From: Gluconobacter albidus
Lineage (GTDB): Bacteria; Pseudomonadota; Alphaproteobacteria; Acetobacterales; Acetobacteraceae
DNA: 64,000 nucleotides
NCBI RefSeq assembly: GCF_002723915.1
Contig: NZ_BEWL01000003.1
Location: 186,001-250,000, forward strand
Direction: 5' to 3'
In this document: in pieces, positions 9,190 to 17,649 of the stretch
Layout of the letters: each line of letters starts with the position of its first letter
Position numbering within the stretch: position 1 is the stretch's first letter
Made by a program: the position numbers and the translations under genes
The notes under the pieces: generated by a model
Seen by the model: only the letters and a program-made list of their open reading frames with translations
Database searches by the model: none
Told to the model about the DNA's origin: nothing

Positions 9190-9540
9190 TCAGGTGCGGA
9201 TTGCGTCCGTCGCCTGTGCGATGGCTGCCAGAAGCCCGGCCCTGCGGAACGGTTTGGGCAGCACGGCCATGCCGTGCGGGGCCGTGTCGCGGTCTTCATA
9301 ATCTCCGGACATGAGTACGACGGCCATCTGCGGGCTGCGCTCCCGCAGCAGATGCGCGATTTCCAGCCCGTTTCTGGCGCCAGGCAGGTTGAGGTCCGTC
9401 ACCAGAAGATCCGGCGCCCCGTCCCCTTCCAGAGCCGCAAGACCGTCCAGAACATGCCGGACCGTCCAGCCTTCCCGCTGGAGAACCGTCTCGACCACTA
9501 GCGCGATGGCGGCGTCATCTTCGACAAGCAGAGCTTTCAT
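9190..9540 (-). CDS. stand-alone receiver-domain response regulator
   Basis: 116 residues that are only a CheY-like receiver: acidic residues in LLVEDD (4-9), phospho-acceptor Asp in LLVTDLNLPG (about 53) and the Lys in LPKPF (about 98). There is no output domain. The reading frame is open further upstream, but those residues lie in the 3' region of the neighbouring exporter gene; the ATG at 9540 begins exactly at the receiver motif. It follows the MFS exporter by 13 bases, so they probably form one transcript. No histidine kinase is adjacent, so its partner must be elsewhere. Confidence 0.85.
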   Translation of the reverse strand: MKALLVEDDAAIALVVETVLQREGWTVRHVLDGLAALEGDGAPDLLVTDLNLPGARNGLEIAHLLRERSPQMAVVLMSGDYEDRDTAPHGMAVLPKPFRRAGLLAAIAQATDAIRT

Positions 9541-9553
9541 GACGGATGTTTCC

Positions 9554-10822
9554 TCAGGAATGGCGCGGAGGTTCCGCAGTGACCGGCAGGCGGGGCCGCA
9601 GCAGGGCAAATCCCATGGCGGCAACGAAGGCAAACGTCATGAAGATCGCCATCGGAACGGCCGTCCCGGACGGCATCAGTCCGAACAGTGCGCTCGCCAC
9701 GGCGCCGAAAAGATACTGCATCGTGCCAGCCAGCGCCGAGGCCGAACCGGCACGGTCGGACTGTTCGGACAGCGCGCCGACCATGGCATTCGGCCCGATG
9801 ACGCCCGTGGGCGCCATGGTGATGACAAGGGCTACGATGAGCGGCCACAGGAACATCGCCTTGATATGCCCCTGCGGATCGAGATCGTAGTTCGAGACCA
9901 GCGCCAGCAGAAGCAGAACCGCACACCCGGCCAGACTGATCCCCAGCGCGGAAAACAGCATCCTGCCCGTACTGACACGCCCCACAAGCTGCCCGTTGAT
10001 GGCGGACGCCCCGATCATGCAGATCGCGAATAACCCGAACAGCATGCCGTAATGGAACGGCGACATTCCGAACACGTCCTCGAACAGCATGGGCGCCGCC
10101 GTGAGGTAGGTAAAGGTCACGAATCCCAGAAAGCTCCAGACCAGACCATTCGTGATGAAGCTGCGGGTCCGCAGGATATAGGTGTAGCGTTCGATGATGG
10201 AAATCGGACGCAGATCCCGGCGGTCCTGCGGGTCCAGTGTTTCGGGAAAGACCGTCATCAGCAGGAGGGTGCAGAGCCCGCCATAGACGGCCGTGGCCCA
10301 GAAGATCATGCGCCAGTCCACGAATTTCAGCGCAAAACCGCCCAGCATGGGGGCAAGGATCGGCACGGTGCCCTGAATGACGATCAGCCGGGACATCATT
10401 TTTGACGATTCGTCCCCTTCCGTCAGATCCCGGATGCACGCATTCGGCACCACAAGTCCGGCGGAAGCCATGATGGCGGAAAAAACACGGCACAGGCACA
10501 GGAACGTCATGCTGGGCGCCATCGCACAGCCGATTTCGCCGAGCGTATAACCCAGCATGCCGATCAGCAGCGGCCAGCGACGGCCGAAGCGGTCCGAGAT
10601 CGGGCCGATGCTGATCTGCCCGATGGCCAGCCCGATCACCCAGGCCGCCATGGTCGCACTGCCCGAACCCGCCGCCGTGTGAAGCTGGCGCTCCATTTCG
10701 GGGAGAGCCGGAAGATAGACATCCGTCGAGACCGGCCCGACAGCCGTAAAAATTCCCAGCAGAACCGGAAGCCATGCGGGCAGGGAATCTCCCCGTCTGA
10801 ATCTCATGGTCTGGTCTGTCAT
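9554..10822 (-). CDS. Bcr/CflA-type MFS drug exporter
   Basis: About 422 residues with twelve predicted membrane helices. The motif between TM2 and TM3 is GPISDRFGRRWPLLIG, the MFS A motif, and TM5 carries an antiporter-like stretch (APMLGGFAL). Overall pattern and length fit the Bcr/CflA drug-resistance subfamily, exporters of small toxic compounds at the inner membrane. The frame also opens at a GTG at 10840; I prefer the ATG at 10822. The lone receiver protein follows by 13 bases. Confidence 0.88.
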   Translation of the reverse strand: MTDQTMRFRRGDSLPAWLPVLLGIFTAVGPVSTDVYLPALPEMERQLHTAAGSGSATMAAWVIGLAIGQISIGPISDRFGRRWPLLIGMLGYTLGEIGCAMAPSMTFLCLCRVFSAIMASAGLVVPNACIRDLTEGDESSKMMSRLIVIQGTVPILAPMLGGFALKFVDWRMIFWATAVYGGLCTLLLMTVFPETLDPQDRRDLRPISIIERYTYILRTRSFITNGLVWSFLGFVTFTYLTAAPMLFEDVFGMSPFHYGMLFGLFAICMIGASAINGQLVGRVSTGRMLFSALGISLAGCAVLLLLALVSNYDLDPQGHIKAMFLWPLIVALVITMAPTGVIGPNAMVGALSEQSDRAGSASALAGTMQYLFGAVASALFGLMPSGTAVPMAIFMTFAFVAAMGFALLRPRLPVTAEPPRHS

Positions 10823-10873
10823 GCGCGTCTGCCTGTTCACTTCAGGTTGCGGATTGATGGTCTGATGGTGTGG

Positions 10874-11584
10874 TCAGGGTGCGTCCTGTTCCCGTGCATC
10901 CTGTTCCCGGCCATGCTGACGCAGCAGAACAGCGCCCAGCACACCCGACACGACGAACAGGATTCCCGCAAGCCCCAACTGAAGGACATGCCCGATCCGC
11001 GTCCCGGACCCGACCAGAACGAAAATCAGCGTCTGCGGCAGTCCGCCCAGAAAGGTCGCGACCGAGAACGGCAGCAACGGCAGTTCAAACAGCCCCGCCG
11101 CCGTCGAAACCAGCAGGGCCGACCCCACAGGCATCAGCCGCAGCGTCAGCACCGCCCGGAAGGGCTTTGCATGGAGCGTGCGGGCCAGGGCGGCATAATC
11201 CGCTTCCAGCCTGTCATGCAACCGCGCCCGGAACGCCGCCGGGGCCAGAAGCCGCGCCCAGCCATACGCCAGAGCCGCCCCCAGCATATAGGCCAGCGAA
11301 CACAGGACAAGCCCGCCCCATAATCCAAAGGCCAGCCCCGCCGCCACGCACAGTGCCTGACGCGGCAGGCCGCACGCGCTGTAGGGCACGGCCAGCAGCA
11401 GGAACCACAGCGGCGCGCCCGGCGTCTCACGCCAGTGCGGAGCATTTTCCAGAAGATGATGGATGAACGGCAGCCGCTGGAGTGCTGCCACCAGCACCAG
11501 CATCGCGCCGATCGTCAGCGCGGCACGCCACGGAACGATCTGCCGCAATGTGCGGCGCAGGTCCGGATCGGGGGGGAGAGACAT
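10874..11584 (-). CDS. VTT/DedA-family inner-membrane protein (TVP38/TMEM64-like)
   Basis: About 236 residues with several hydrophobic helices. A central pattern with AGLAFGLWGGLVLC, ALAYGWARLL and TLRLMPVGSALLVSTAAGL is typical of the VTT domain (formerly SNARE-associated). VTT proteins include lipid scramblases and flippases; the precise cargo is unknown here. The frame continues upstream to 11689, but that part is Arg-rich with no membrane character. The ATG at 11584 has AGGA about 12 bases away and another ATG lies at 11596, so the start is uncertain by a few residues. It is divergent from the PadR regulator. Confidence 0.8.
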   Translation of the reverse strand: MSLPPDPDLRRTLRQIVPWRAALTIGAMLVLVAALQRLPFIHHLLENAPHWRETPGAPLWFLLLAVPYSACGLPRQALCVAAGLAFGLWGGLVLCSLAYMLGAALAYGWARLLAPAAFRARLHDRLEADYAALARTLHAKPFRAVLTLRLMPVGSALLVSTAAGLFELPLLPFSVATFLGGLPQTLIFVLVGSGTRIGHVLQLGLAGILFVVSGVLGAVLLRQHGREQDAREQDAP

Positions 11585-11728
11585 CGGGCTACCCATTCCT
11601 GCCCGATACCAGCCGCAGGCCGCCGCGGCTATGGCCCGGACCGTAAACACGCGTTCATGCCTGCGCGGTTGCTGCCGAAGGAGCGGCATCCGGAAAAATC
11701 ATCCGGCTGCATTTTCCCCTTGCAGATA

Positions 11729-11762
11729 TATCTTAAGATACTATATCGTTCGATATATCGAA
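11729..11762 (+). promoter_or_regulatory. palindromic operator cluster upstream of the PadR regulator
   Basis: Three overlapping or adjacent perfect inverted repeats lie just before the regulator gene: TATCTTAAGATA (11729-11740), TATATCG-TT-CGATATA (11742-11757) and TTCGATATATCGAA (11749-11762). The last ends two bases before the AGGAG ribosome binding site. The position suggests autoregulation. It also lies in the spacer shared with the divergent VTT gene, whose start is about 145 bases away. Confidence 0.65.
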
Positions 11763-11774
11763 TAGGAGAACATA

Positions 11775-12584
11775 ATGTTCAGACGTAAGACAGATTTTTT
11801 CAGCACGGACCGTCATGGCGGCAATCATCGTGGAGGCTTCTTCGGCAGGGGGCGACCCGTCGCGGAAGGCGACGACCGGAAAGACCGCGGCGAACGGCCC
11901 AATGAGAAACGGGGTGGTCGTCACCGGGGCATGGACCGCGGCGAAGGCGGCTTCGGACACCGACATGGCGGACGTGGCGGCGGCATGGGAGGCGGACGTT
12001 TTGGCGGGCGCTTCGGAAGAGGCTTTGGCGGCGATCTCGGCGGCGAAGACTTCACACGCGGCCGCAAGCTGACGGCGGATGAGCTTCAGCTCGTCATCCT
12101 CGCTTTGCTCGCGGAAGCCCCTGCCCACGGCTATGAGCTGATCCGGCGCCTCGAAGAGCGTTCGGGCGGATTCTACAAGCCCAGCCCCGGCGTGATCTAT
12201 CCCTCCCTCACCTATCTTGAGGAAACCGGCCTTGCCGCCGTCACGCAGGACGGCAACCGCAAGCTCTACAGCCTGACGGACGAGGGAAAAGCCCATCACG
12301 AGGCCCACAGTGAGGAAGCAGCCCGCATCCTCGACGTCCTGAGCCGCATCGGCGCCCGCATGGCGGATGTCCGCGAGGCTTTCACCGGCGTCAACGACCT
12401 CGACCCCACCTTGGGGCAGGCCTTTCATGATGCGCGTTTTGCCTTGAAATCCGCCCTGAAGTCCCGCCGTGGCGCGGATGCGGACGAACTGCGGCGGATC
12501 GTGGCGATCCTCAACCGTGCGGCAGCGGAGATCGCAAACCCTGCCTCCGACAAGGCTCCAAGCAACGAGGCCTCGGGCGAATAA
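11775..12584 (+). CDS. YqjI-like PadR-family regulator with RGG/His-rich N-terminus
   Basis: 269 residues. Residues 103-180 form the PadR winged helix (LQLVILALLAEAPAHGYELI, then SPGVIYPSLTYLEE), followed by a helical dimerisation tail (about 185-255). The first 95 residues are low-complexity Gly, Arg, His, Phe and Asp, with many RGG, GRGG and GHRHGG runs. The layout (disordered metal-binding-like N-terminus, PadR domain, long helical tail) matches E. coli YqjI, a nickel-responsive repressor, but this N-terminus has His and no Cys. AGGAG six bases upstream supports the start, and palindromes abut it. Metal sensing is inference. Confidence 0.88.
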   Translation: MFRRKTDFFSTDRHGGNHRGGFFGRGRPVAEGDDRKDRGERPNEKRGGRHRGMDRGEGGFGHRHGGRGGGMGGGRFGGRFGRGFGGDLGGEDFTRGRKLTADELQLVILALLAEAPAHGYELIRRLEERSGGFYKPSPGVIYPSLTYLEETGLAAVTQDGNRKLYSLTDEGKAHHEAHSEEAARILDVLSRIGARMADVREAFTGVNDLDPTLGQAFHDARFALKSALKSRRGADADELRRIVAILNRAAAEIANPASDKAPSNEASGE

Positions 12585-12635
12585 GGCGCGGCGCACCTCT
12601 CCCAACGCCTGCACCGATGCCGTAAAGGATGGTCC

Positions 12636-13013
12636 ATGATCGTTCAGGACCATCCCAATTTCTGCAACATGCCCGAGGACATGCGCTATTACCGGCCGGC
12701 GCAGTTCGGGGCGGGATTCATCGAAAAGTCGATGGTGTTCCTTCTGCCGGAACGGCTGAGGAAATTCCGTCGCAACCTCTGGCATGTCCGGCGCAATCCC
12801 GGCGATGATGCGGTTTATATGCCGCTGTTCCGCGTCACCTGCGTCCTGCCGTCGGAGCCTGCTCCTGCCGGGCTTCAGGGGCCGTTCGACGTCTATCCCT
12901 TCTATACCCGCACCACGAAAACCCGCAGCCGCGAGCTGGATTATTACGTCCTGTTCGTCTTCCGGGACCGCATGTCGTGGATGCGCTGCAAGACGCTGCT
13001 GGAAAAGCCCTGA
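12636..13013 (+). CDS. hypothetical protein, 125 residues
   Basis: Starts at an ATG with AGGA six bases upstream and lies 51 bases after the PadR regulator on the same strand, so it may share its transcript. The protein has no membrane segment. It is rich in Arg and aromatic residues, with a C-terminal strand pattern (LDYYVLFVFRDR) followed by a short helix. I do not recognise a family. Coding is supported by start signal, length and position. Confidence 0.6.
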   Translation: MIVQDHPNFCNMPEDMRYYRPAQFGAGFIEKSMVFLLPERLRKFRRNLWHVRRNPGDDAVYMPLFRVTCVLPSEPAPAGLQGPFDVYPFYTRTTKTRSRELDYYVLFVFRDRMSWMRCKTLLEKP

Positions 13014-13094
13014 TCCTCACAGAGCTTTGCCTTTGCGGACCGGGCTTCGGGGGGGCAAGGTGCGACATCATCAACCACCACAAGGCTCTCCGCC

Positions 13095-13388
13095 ATGCCC
13101 AAGACCCTCTACGCCACGCTCAAGGCCCTTCCCGGACAGCGCGAAACCCTGCGCGGCCTGCTGACGGCGCTGGCAAAAGACGTCCGCGCCGAACCCGGCT
13201 GCGAGCGTTTCAAGGTCTATACGCTCGCCTCAGACCCCGACCTGTTCCATGTGGAAGAAACCTACCGGGACGATGCGGCCTTTGCCGCCCATATGGCCAC
13301 CGAGCACGGCAAGGTCTTCAACCAGACAATCACCCCGCTGGTTGAAGGCGGCGGATCGGAGGTCGTTTTTCTGGACGAAGTCGTCTGA
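13095..13388 (+). CDS. antibiotic biosynthesis monooxygenase (ABM) domain protein
   Basis: 97 residues with the dimeric ferredoxin-like ABM fold. It begins TLYATLKALPGQRETLRGLL and continues with the hallmark EPGCERFKVYTL and FHVEETYRDDAAFAAHMAT segments. Small proteins of this type (YgiN-like) are quinol or cofactor-independent monooxygenases, or of unknown role. It stands alone between an unknown gene and a convergent membrane protein gene. The ribosome binding site is weak (AAGG nine bases upstream). Confidence 0.8.
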   Translation: MPKTLYATLKALPGQRETLRGLLTALAKDVRAEPGCERFKVYTLASDPDLFHVEETYRDDAAFAAHMATEHGKVFNQTITPLVEGGGSEVVFLDEVV

Positions 13389-13391
13389 CCG

Positions 13392-13916
13392 CTATTTCAG
13401 ATACAGATAGAACGGGATGAACCCGAAAATCGCCCAGGCGATCATGAAAATGAACGGGGCCTGATGGGCGAACAGGGCCCCGCGCTGTGCGCGACGCATC
13501 ATGTCGCGGGTTTCGTCCTCGTTCGGGGCCAGGGTAAAATCGGTCAGGTCCGGGCTGCGGATGTGCAGATGGCGCTGTTTGCCCTCCCATTTCCCGATCG
13601 CGGCATAAGCCGCACGGATGCCCGGCAGCGCCATCAGCGCCAGCACGAACCCCAGTAGCGAAAACAGGGGCGGCAGCAGAAGCACCATGCTGTCGCCCCA
13701 CCGTTTCGTAGAGCCGGTCATGGCCGTCGCATAGGCAATGACCAGAAAGGCCTGCGACCCCAGAAGGGCCTGAAGACGTCCATTCACGACCTCGGTCTCA
13801 AACCGGATTTCCGAGCGATAAAAAGCAAGAAGCTCGTTATCGGTCGGATGCCCGCGTGCGATGATCTGGCTGGTATCAGGGGACGGCGATGCGGTGTCGA
13901 CCATCGGGACCTTCAT
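13392..13916 (-). CDS. hypothetical membrane protein, 174 residues
   Basis: Predicted membrane segments lie at about residues 52-67, 75-100 and 152-172. The N-terminal part (ELLAFYRSEIRFETEVVNGR) looks like an amphipathic helix. An alternative start four codons downstream (13904) has a better ribosome binding site. It ends four bases from the stop codon of the convergent ABM gene. I do not recognise the family and can suggest no function. Confidence 0.65.
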   Translation of the reverse strand: MKVPMVDTASPSPDTSQIIARGHPTDNELLAFYRSEIRFETEVVNGRLQALLGSQAFLVIAYATAMTGSTKRWGDSMVLLLPPLFSLLGFVLALMALPGIRAAYAAIGKWEGKQRHLHIRSPDLTDFTLAPNEDETRDMMRRAQRGALFAHQAPFIFMIAWAIFGFIPFYLYLK

Positions 13917-13982
13917 GATGTTCTCGGCCTCTGATAGCGCCCCAGAGAGGCCCCGGGTTCCGCAATTTCCGGGCAGGTTGCC

Positions 13983-14573
13983 TCAGATCAGGCCTTTTGC
14001 CCGGATCAGGGCGAACGCGGCCAGCGAGACCATGCATTTCAGTTCACCATCGCGGATCATGCTCTCGAACGCCTCAAGAGTCATGTCGTGGCAGGTGATG
14101 TCCTCTTCCGTCGCCTCAAGCTCCGTCTCGCCACGCGTCAGATTGCGGGCAAGAAAGACGTGCCCCTTCTGATTCGAGTATCCGGCGCCCTGATACATGG
14201 TGCCGACATGGATCATCTCGCCGGCGCGCAGTCCGGTTTCCTCGCGCAGCTCGCCCAGGGCGAGTTCGACCGGATCGACGTTCTCTTTCGTCTCCCACAT
14301 GCCCATCGGAAGCTCCAGCAGCCGTTCCCCCACCGGGTAGCGGAACTGCTGGATCAGCGTAACCTTCCCGTCGGAATGCAGCGGCAGGATCACGACGAAC
14401 TCGCCCCGCTCCACGATGCCATAAAGGCCCTGCTTTCCGTTGGGATGGACGATGATGTCCTCACGCAGCGCGGTCCAGGGATTGCTGTAGGCCAGCCGGG
14501 TCGAAAGCGTCTGGAAACCGGCGTCCCTGCGGGCCTCTTCGAGAGTTTTCCCGGGGCTGTTATCGGAGCTCAT
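13983..14573 (-). CDS. Nudix hydrolase, ADP-ribose pyrophosphatase type
   Basis: 196 residues. Layout fits the ADP-ribose diphosphatase subgroup: an N-terminal beta region (NPWTALREDIIVHPNGKQG), then the Nudix box near residues 96-120. The box core REETG is intact, but the motif is degenerate: the interval after G-x5-E is two residues longer than the consensus and the usual Arg before the Glu is Gly (GELREETGL). The C-terminal half has GAGYSNQKGHVFLARNL. AGGA eight bases upstream supports the start. It is divergent from dinB. Confidence 0.85.
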   Translation of the reverse strand: MSSDNSPGKTLEEARRDAGFQTLSTRLAYSNPWTALREDIIVHPNGKQGLYGIVERGEFVVILPLHSDGKVTLIQQFRYPVGERLLELPMGMWETKENVDPVELALGELREETGLRAGEMIHVGTMYQGAGYSNQKGHVFLARNLTRGETELEATEEDITCHDMTLEAFESMIRDGELKCMVSLAAFALIRAKGLI

Positions 14574-14623
14574 GGACGGATCCTGATCTTGTTTCGTTCT
14601 TCCGAATCGGCGACACTCGCATC

Positions 14624-15715
14624 ATGGAGCAACGCCGGATCGTGCATATCGACATGGACGCATTTTACGCGTCTGTCGAACAGCGGGACGCCCCCTCCCT
14701 GCGTGGCCGTCCGCTCGCAGTCGGGCGGGGCGAGGCGCGGGGCGTGGTGGCCGCCGCAAGCTACGAGGCCCGGCGGTTCGGAGTCCGCTCGGCCATGCCG
14801 TCAGTCACGGCCAAACGTCTGTGCCCGGAGCTTGTGTTCGTCCCCGGACGCTTTGACGTCTATCGGGCTGTTTCGGCCCAGATTCATGACATTTTCTCCC
14901 GCTACACACCGCTGATCCAGCCGTTGTCGCTCGATGAGGCCTATCTGGACCTGACGGACCATCTGGGCGCCTATGGCTCCGCCACGCTGGTCGCGGACCG
15001 CATCCGCGCGGATATCCACGCCGAAACCGGCCTGACCGCCTCGGCTGGCGTGTCCTACAACCGCTTTCTGGCCAAGTTGGCTTCGGATTACCGCAAGCCC
15101 GACGGGCTGTTCGTCATCACGCCCGCCATGGGGCCGGATTTCGTCGCAGCGCTGCCCGTGGACGCCTTTCACGGCATCGGCCCCGCCACCGCCCGAAAAA
15201 TGCGCGCGCTCGGGATCGAGACAGGCGCGGATCTGCGGACACACGACATCGAGACCCTGACCCGGCATTTCGGCAAGGCGGCGGCCTTCTATTACGGCAT
15301 CTCACGCGGCATTGATCATCGTCCCGTCGTTGTGAACCGGGAGCGCAAATCCCTCGGAACCGAACAGACCTATCTTCAGGATCTGACCTCCGAAACCGAC
15401 GCACACATGGCCCTGACGCAGATCGCCGCCAAGCTGTGGGGCAGTCTGCAACGCCGCGACCTTCAGGCCCGGACCGTAACGCTGAAGGTCAAATACGCCG
15501 ATTTCCGCCAGATTACCCGCGCCCGCACCCTGCCCGCTCCAGTTCCGTCCGAAGAGGTCCTGCTGCAAACGGGGCAGACTCTCATGGCGCCGCTGTTTCC
15601 TTTTGTGCCGGGTGTGCGTCTGCTGGGCCTGACGCTTTCGGGTTTTCATGCCCCCGCAACCACGCAGTGCGACCAGATGGAACTCCTGTTCCGCGACGCG
15701 CCTGACCCTTCATAA
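14624..15715 (+). CDS. dinB: DNA polymerase IV
   Basis: 363 residues, a Y-family translesion polymerase. The catalytic palm carries HIDMDAFYASVEQRD (first metal-binding Asp) and SLDEAYLDLT (Asp-Glu pair). Then come the SAGVSYNRFLAKLASD thumb region, helix-hairpin-helix elements (FHGIGPATARKMRALG) and the little-finger domain. The C-terminus ends after the little finger without an obvious beta-clamp motif. No LexA box is apparent in the short spacer to the divergent Nudix gene, so damage induction is unproven. Confidence 0.95.
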   Translation: MEQRRIVHIDMDAFYASVEQRDAPSLRGRPLAVGRGEARGVVAAASYEARRFGVRSAMPSVTAKRLCPELVFVPGRFDVYRAVSAQIHDIFSRYTPLIQPLSLDEAYLDLTDHLGAYGSATLVADRIRADIHAETGLTASAGVSYNRFLAKLASDYRKPDGLFVITPAMGPDFVAALPVDAFHGIGPATARKMRALGIETGADLRTHDIETLTRHFGKAAAFYYGISRGIDHRPVVVNRERKSLGTEQTYLQDLTSETDAHMALTQIAAKLWGSLQRRDLQARTVTLKVKYADFRQITRARTLPAPVPSEEVLLQTGQTLMAPLFPFVPGVRLLGLTLSGFHAPATTQCDQMELLFRDAPDPS

Positions 15716-15831
15716 GCGCTCTCCACGCGGAATTTATGACGCAAAGACAGGGGCGCCCTCGTGACGGCACCTGTCATCTGGCCTATGCCATGAGAGATCT
15801 TTTCACAGACAAGCCTCAGGAGAGCAGAGCC

Positions 15832-17025
15832 ATGACCGCGCAGGAAACGTCGGCGGCCTCACCGACGAAACGCGTTCTTGCCGTCGTCCTGTTCAATCTG
15901 CTGGTCTATATCGTGATCGGCCTGCCCAATGCCGTCCTGACGATTTTCGTCCATCAGGCCCTGGGTTACAGCACCACCGTGGCGGGCCTCACCTTCTCTC
16001 TCCAGTATTTCGCGACCTTCGCGGCGCGCCCCTCCGCCGGACGACTGGTGGACCGGATCGGCCCCAAACCCGTCGTCATCGGTGGACTCGTAACCTGCGT
16101 TCTGTCGGGGCTGCTGCTGGCGGGGTCTGGGCTTCTCGCCGCAACGCCGCTGCTGTCCCTGGGGGTTCTGCTGTCCAGCCGCCTGCTGCTGGGCTGGGCG
16201 GAAAGCTGGGCCGCGACCGGGGTAATCGTCTGGAACATCCGTCGCGCCGGGGCAGAAAACACGGCCATCGCCATTTCGTGGAACGGCATCTGCTCCTATG
16301 GCGGAATCGCGCTGGGCGCGCCGGTCGGGGCAAAACTTTCCCTGTTGGCCGCACCTTATGGCGGGCTCGTCTCGGTCGGCATCCTTTCGGTCGTCCTACC
16401 CCTGTTCGGCCTTGCGATCATCGGATTTTATCCTGCGGTCCAACCCCTCCCGGCGACCAGCAAACCCATTGCCTTCGCACGCGCCCTCAGACTCGTCCTG
16501 CCGCATGGATCGGCACTGGCGGCAGGGTCCATTGGATTTGGCGCCATTTCGTCGTTCCTGGCCCTGTACTATTCCGTCCTGCACTGGGAGGGCGCCGCCA
16601 CCGCGCTGGCAGTTTTCGGATTCATTTTCGTCGTCATCCGCTTTTTCTTCGCCTCGCAGATCGCCCTGCGTGGAGGCGTGTTCGTAGCGATCGTCTCGCT
16701 GCTGGTGGAGGCGTTGGGACTCGCCACGCTCGGCCTGTTCCAGACGCCGTTCGCAGCCCTCGTCGGGGCCGCGCTGACGGGAGCGGGCTTCTCTCTGCTC
16801 TTCCCCGCACTCGGCGTTCTGGCCGTCAACAGCGCGGGTCCAGAGAACCGTGGAGCCGCTCTGGGCGCCTATTCCATCTTCATTGATCTTGCCATCGCCT
16901 TCTCGGGGCTGTTTCTTGGACAGGTCATCGAGTTCGCGGGCTACAGAACAATGTTCGCCACCACCGCAGTCTGCTGTCTGGGCGGTGTGCTGATCAGCCG
17001 TTCGCTGGGCCGCCGGATTTCGTGA
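15832..17025 (+). CDS. MFS transporter
   Basis: About 397 residues with twelve predicted membrane helices. The TM2-TM3 loop has the MFS A motif (GRLVDRIGPKPVVIGG). Overall character resembles the YhhS/YfcJ group of sugar or arabinose-efflux-like MFS proteins. The frame opens 32 codons earlier, but the ATG at 15832 has AGGAG eight bases upstream and directly precedes the first membrane helix. The stop overlaps the region just before the LOG-family gene, indicating co-transcription. The substrate is unknown. Confidence 0.88.
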   Translation: MTAQETSAASPTKRVLAVVLFNLLVYIVIGLPNAVLTIFVHQALGYSTTVAGLTFSLQYFATFAARPSAGRLVDRIGPKPVVIGGLVTCVLSGLLLAGSGLLAATPLLSLGVLLSSRLLLGWAESWAATGVIVWNIRRAGAENTAIAISWNGICSYGGIALGAPVGAKLSLLAAPYGGLVSVGILSVVLPLFGLAIIGFYPAVQPLPATSKPIAFARALRLVLPHGSALAAGSIGFGAISSFLALYYSVLHWEGAATALAVFGFIFVVIRFFFASQIALRGGVFVAIVSLLVEALGLATLGLFQTPFAALVGAALTGAGFSLLFPALGVLAVNSAGPENRGAALGAYSIFIDLAIAFSGLFLGQVIEFAGYRTMFATTAVCCLGGVLISRSLGRRIS

Positions 17026-17057
17026 CAGATCTTCGTTTCAACATACACGGACCCGAC

Positions 17058-17612
17058 ATGACCATTCGTTCCTGCGCCGTCTTCTGTGGCTCCCGCTTCG
17101 GCAACTCCCCCGTTTACGCCGAAGGGGCAAAAGAAATCGGAACGGCTTTGGCGCGACACGGAATCACACTGGTCTATGGCGGCGGCCATGTCGGGCTGAT
17201 GGGCACAGTCGCCGATGCAGCCCTTCAGGCCGGCGGCCGGGTCATCGGCGTCATTCCCGAATTCCTCCACGCCCGCGAAGTCATGCACAAGGGCGTCACG
17301 CAGCTTGAAGTCACACCCGACATGCACACCCGCAAGGCCCGCATGTTCGAACTCTCCGACGCCTACGCCATCATTCCCGGTGGCCTCGGCACGTTCGACG
17401 AACTGATGGAAATCATGACCTGGAAGCAGCTCGGCCTGCATCAGGAGCCGATCTATATCGTCAATATCGGCGGCTGGGCCACATCACTGGTCGACACGCT
17501 GAATGCGGCCGTCGATCAGGGTTTTGCGGACCCGTCCGCCCGCCGTCTGTTCACGGTTGTGCAGGACGTGCCGGAACTGATGGAACACCTCTCCGTCAAC
17601 GTCCCGGCCTGA
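17058..17612 (+). CDS. LOG-family (TIGR00730) cytokinin riboside phosphoribohydrolase-like protein
   Basis: 184 residues with the lysine-decarboxylase-like Rossmann fold. Diagnostic motifs are VFCGSRFG at the N-terminus, YGGGHVGLMG and PGGLGTFDELMEIMTWKQLG, the PGGxGTxxE phosphate-binding signature. Family members release nucleobases from nucleoside 5'-monophosphates. The frame also opens at a GTG at 17022 overlapping the MFS gene's stop; the ATG at 17058 gives the canonical family N-terminus. Likely co-transcribed with the MFS gene. Confidence 0.88.
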   Translation: MTIRSCAVFCGSRFGNSPVYAEGAKEIGTALARHGITLVYGGGHVGLMGTVADAALQAGGRVIGVIPEFLHAREVMHKGVTQLEVTPDMHTRKARMFELSDAYAIIPGGLGTFDELMEIMTWKQLGLHQEPIYIVNIGGWATSLVDTLNAAVDQGFADPSARRLFTVVQDVPELMEHLSVNVPA

Positions 17613-17649
17613 GTTCTGGCCTGAGTTCCGAAGCGGGGCCCGTCCCCGC

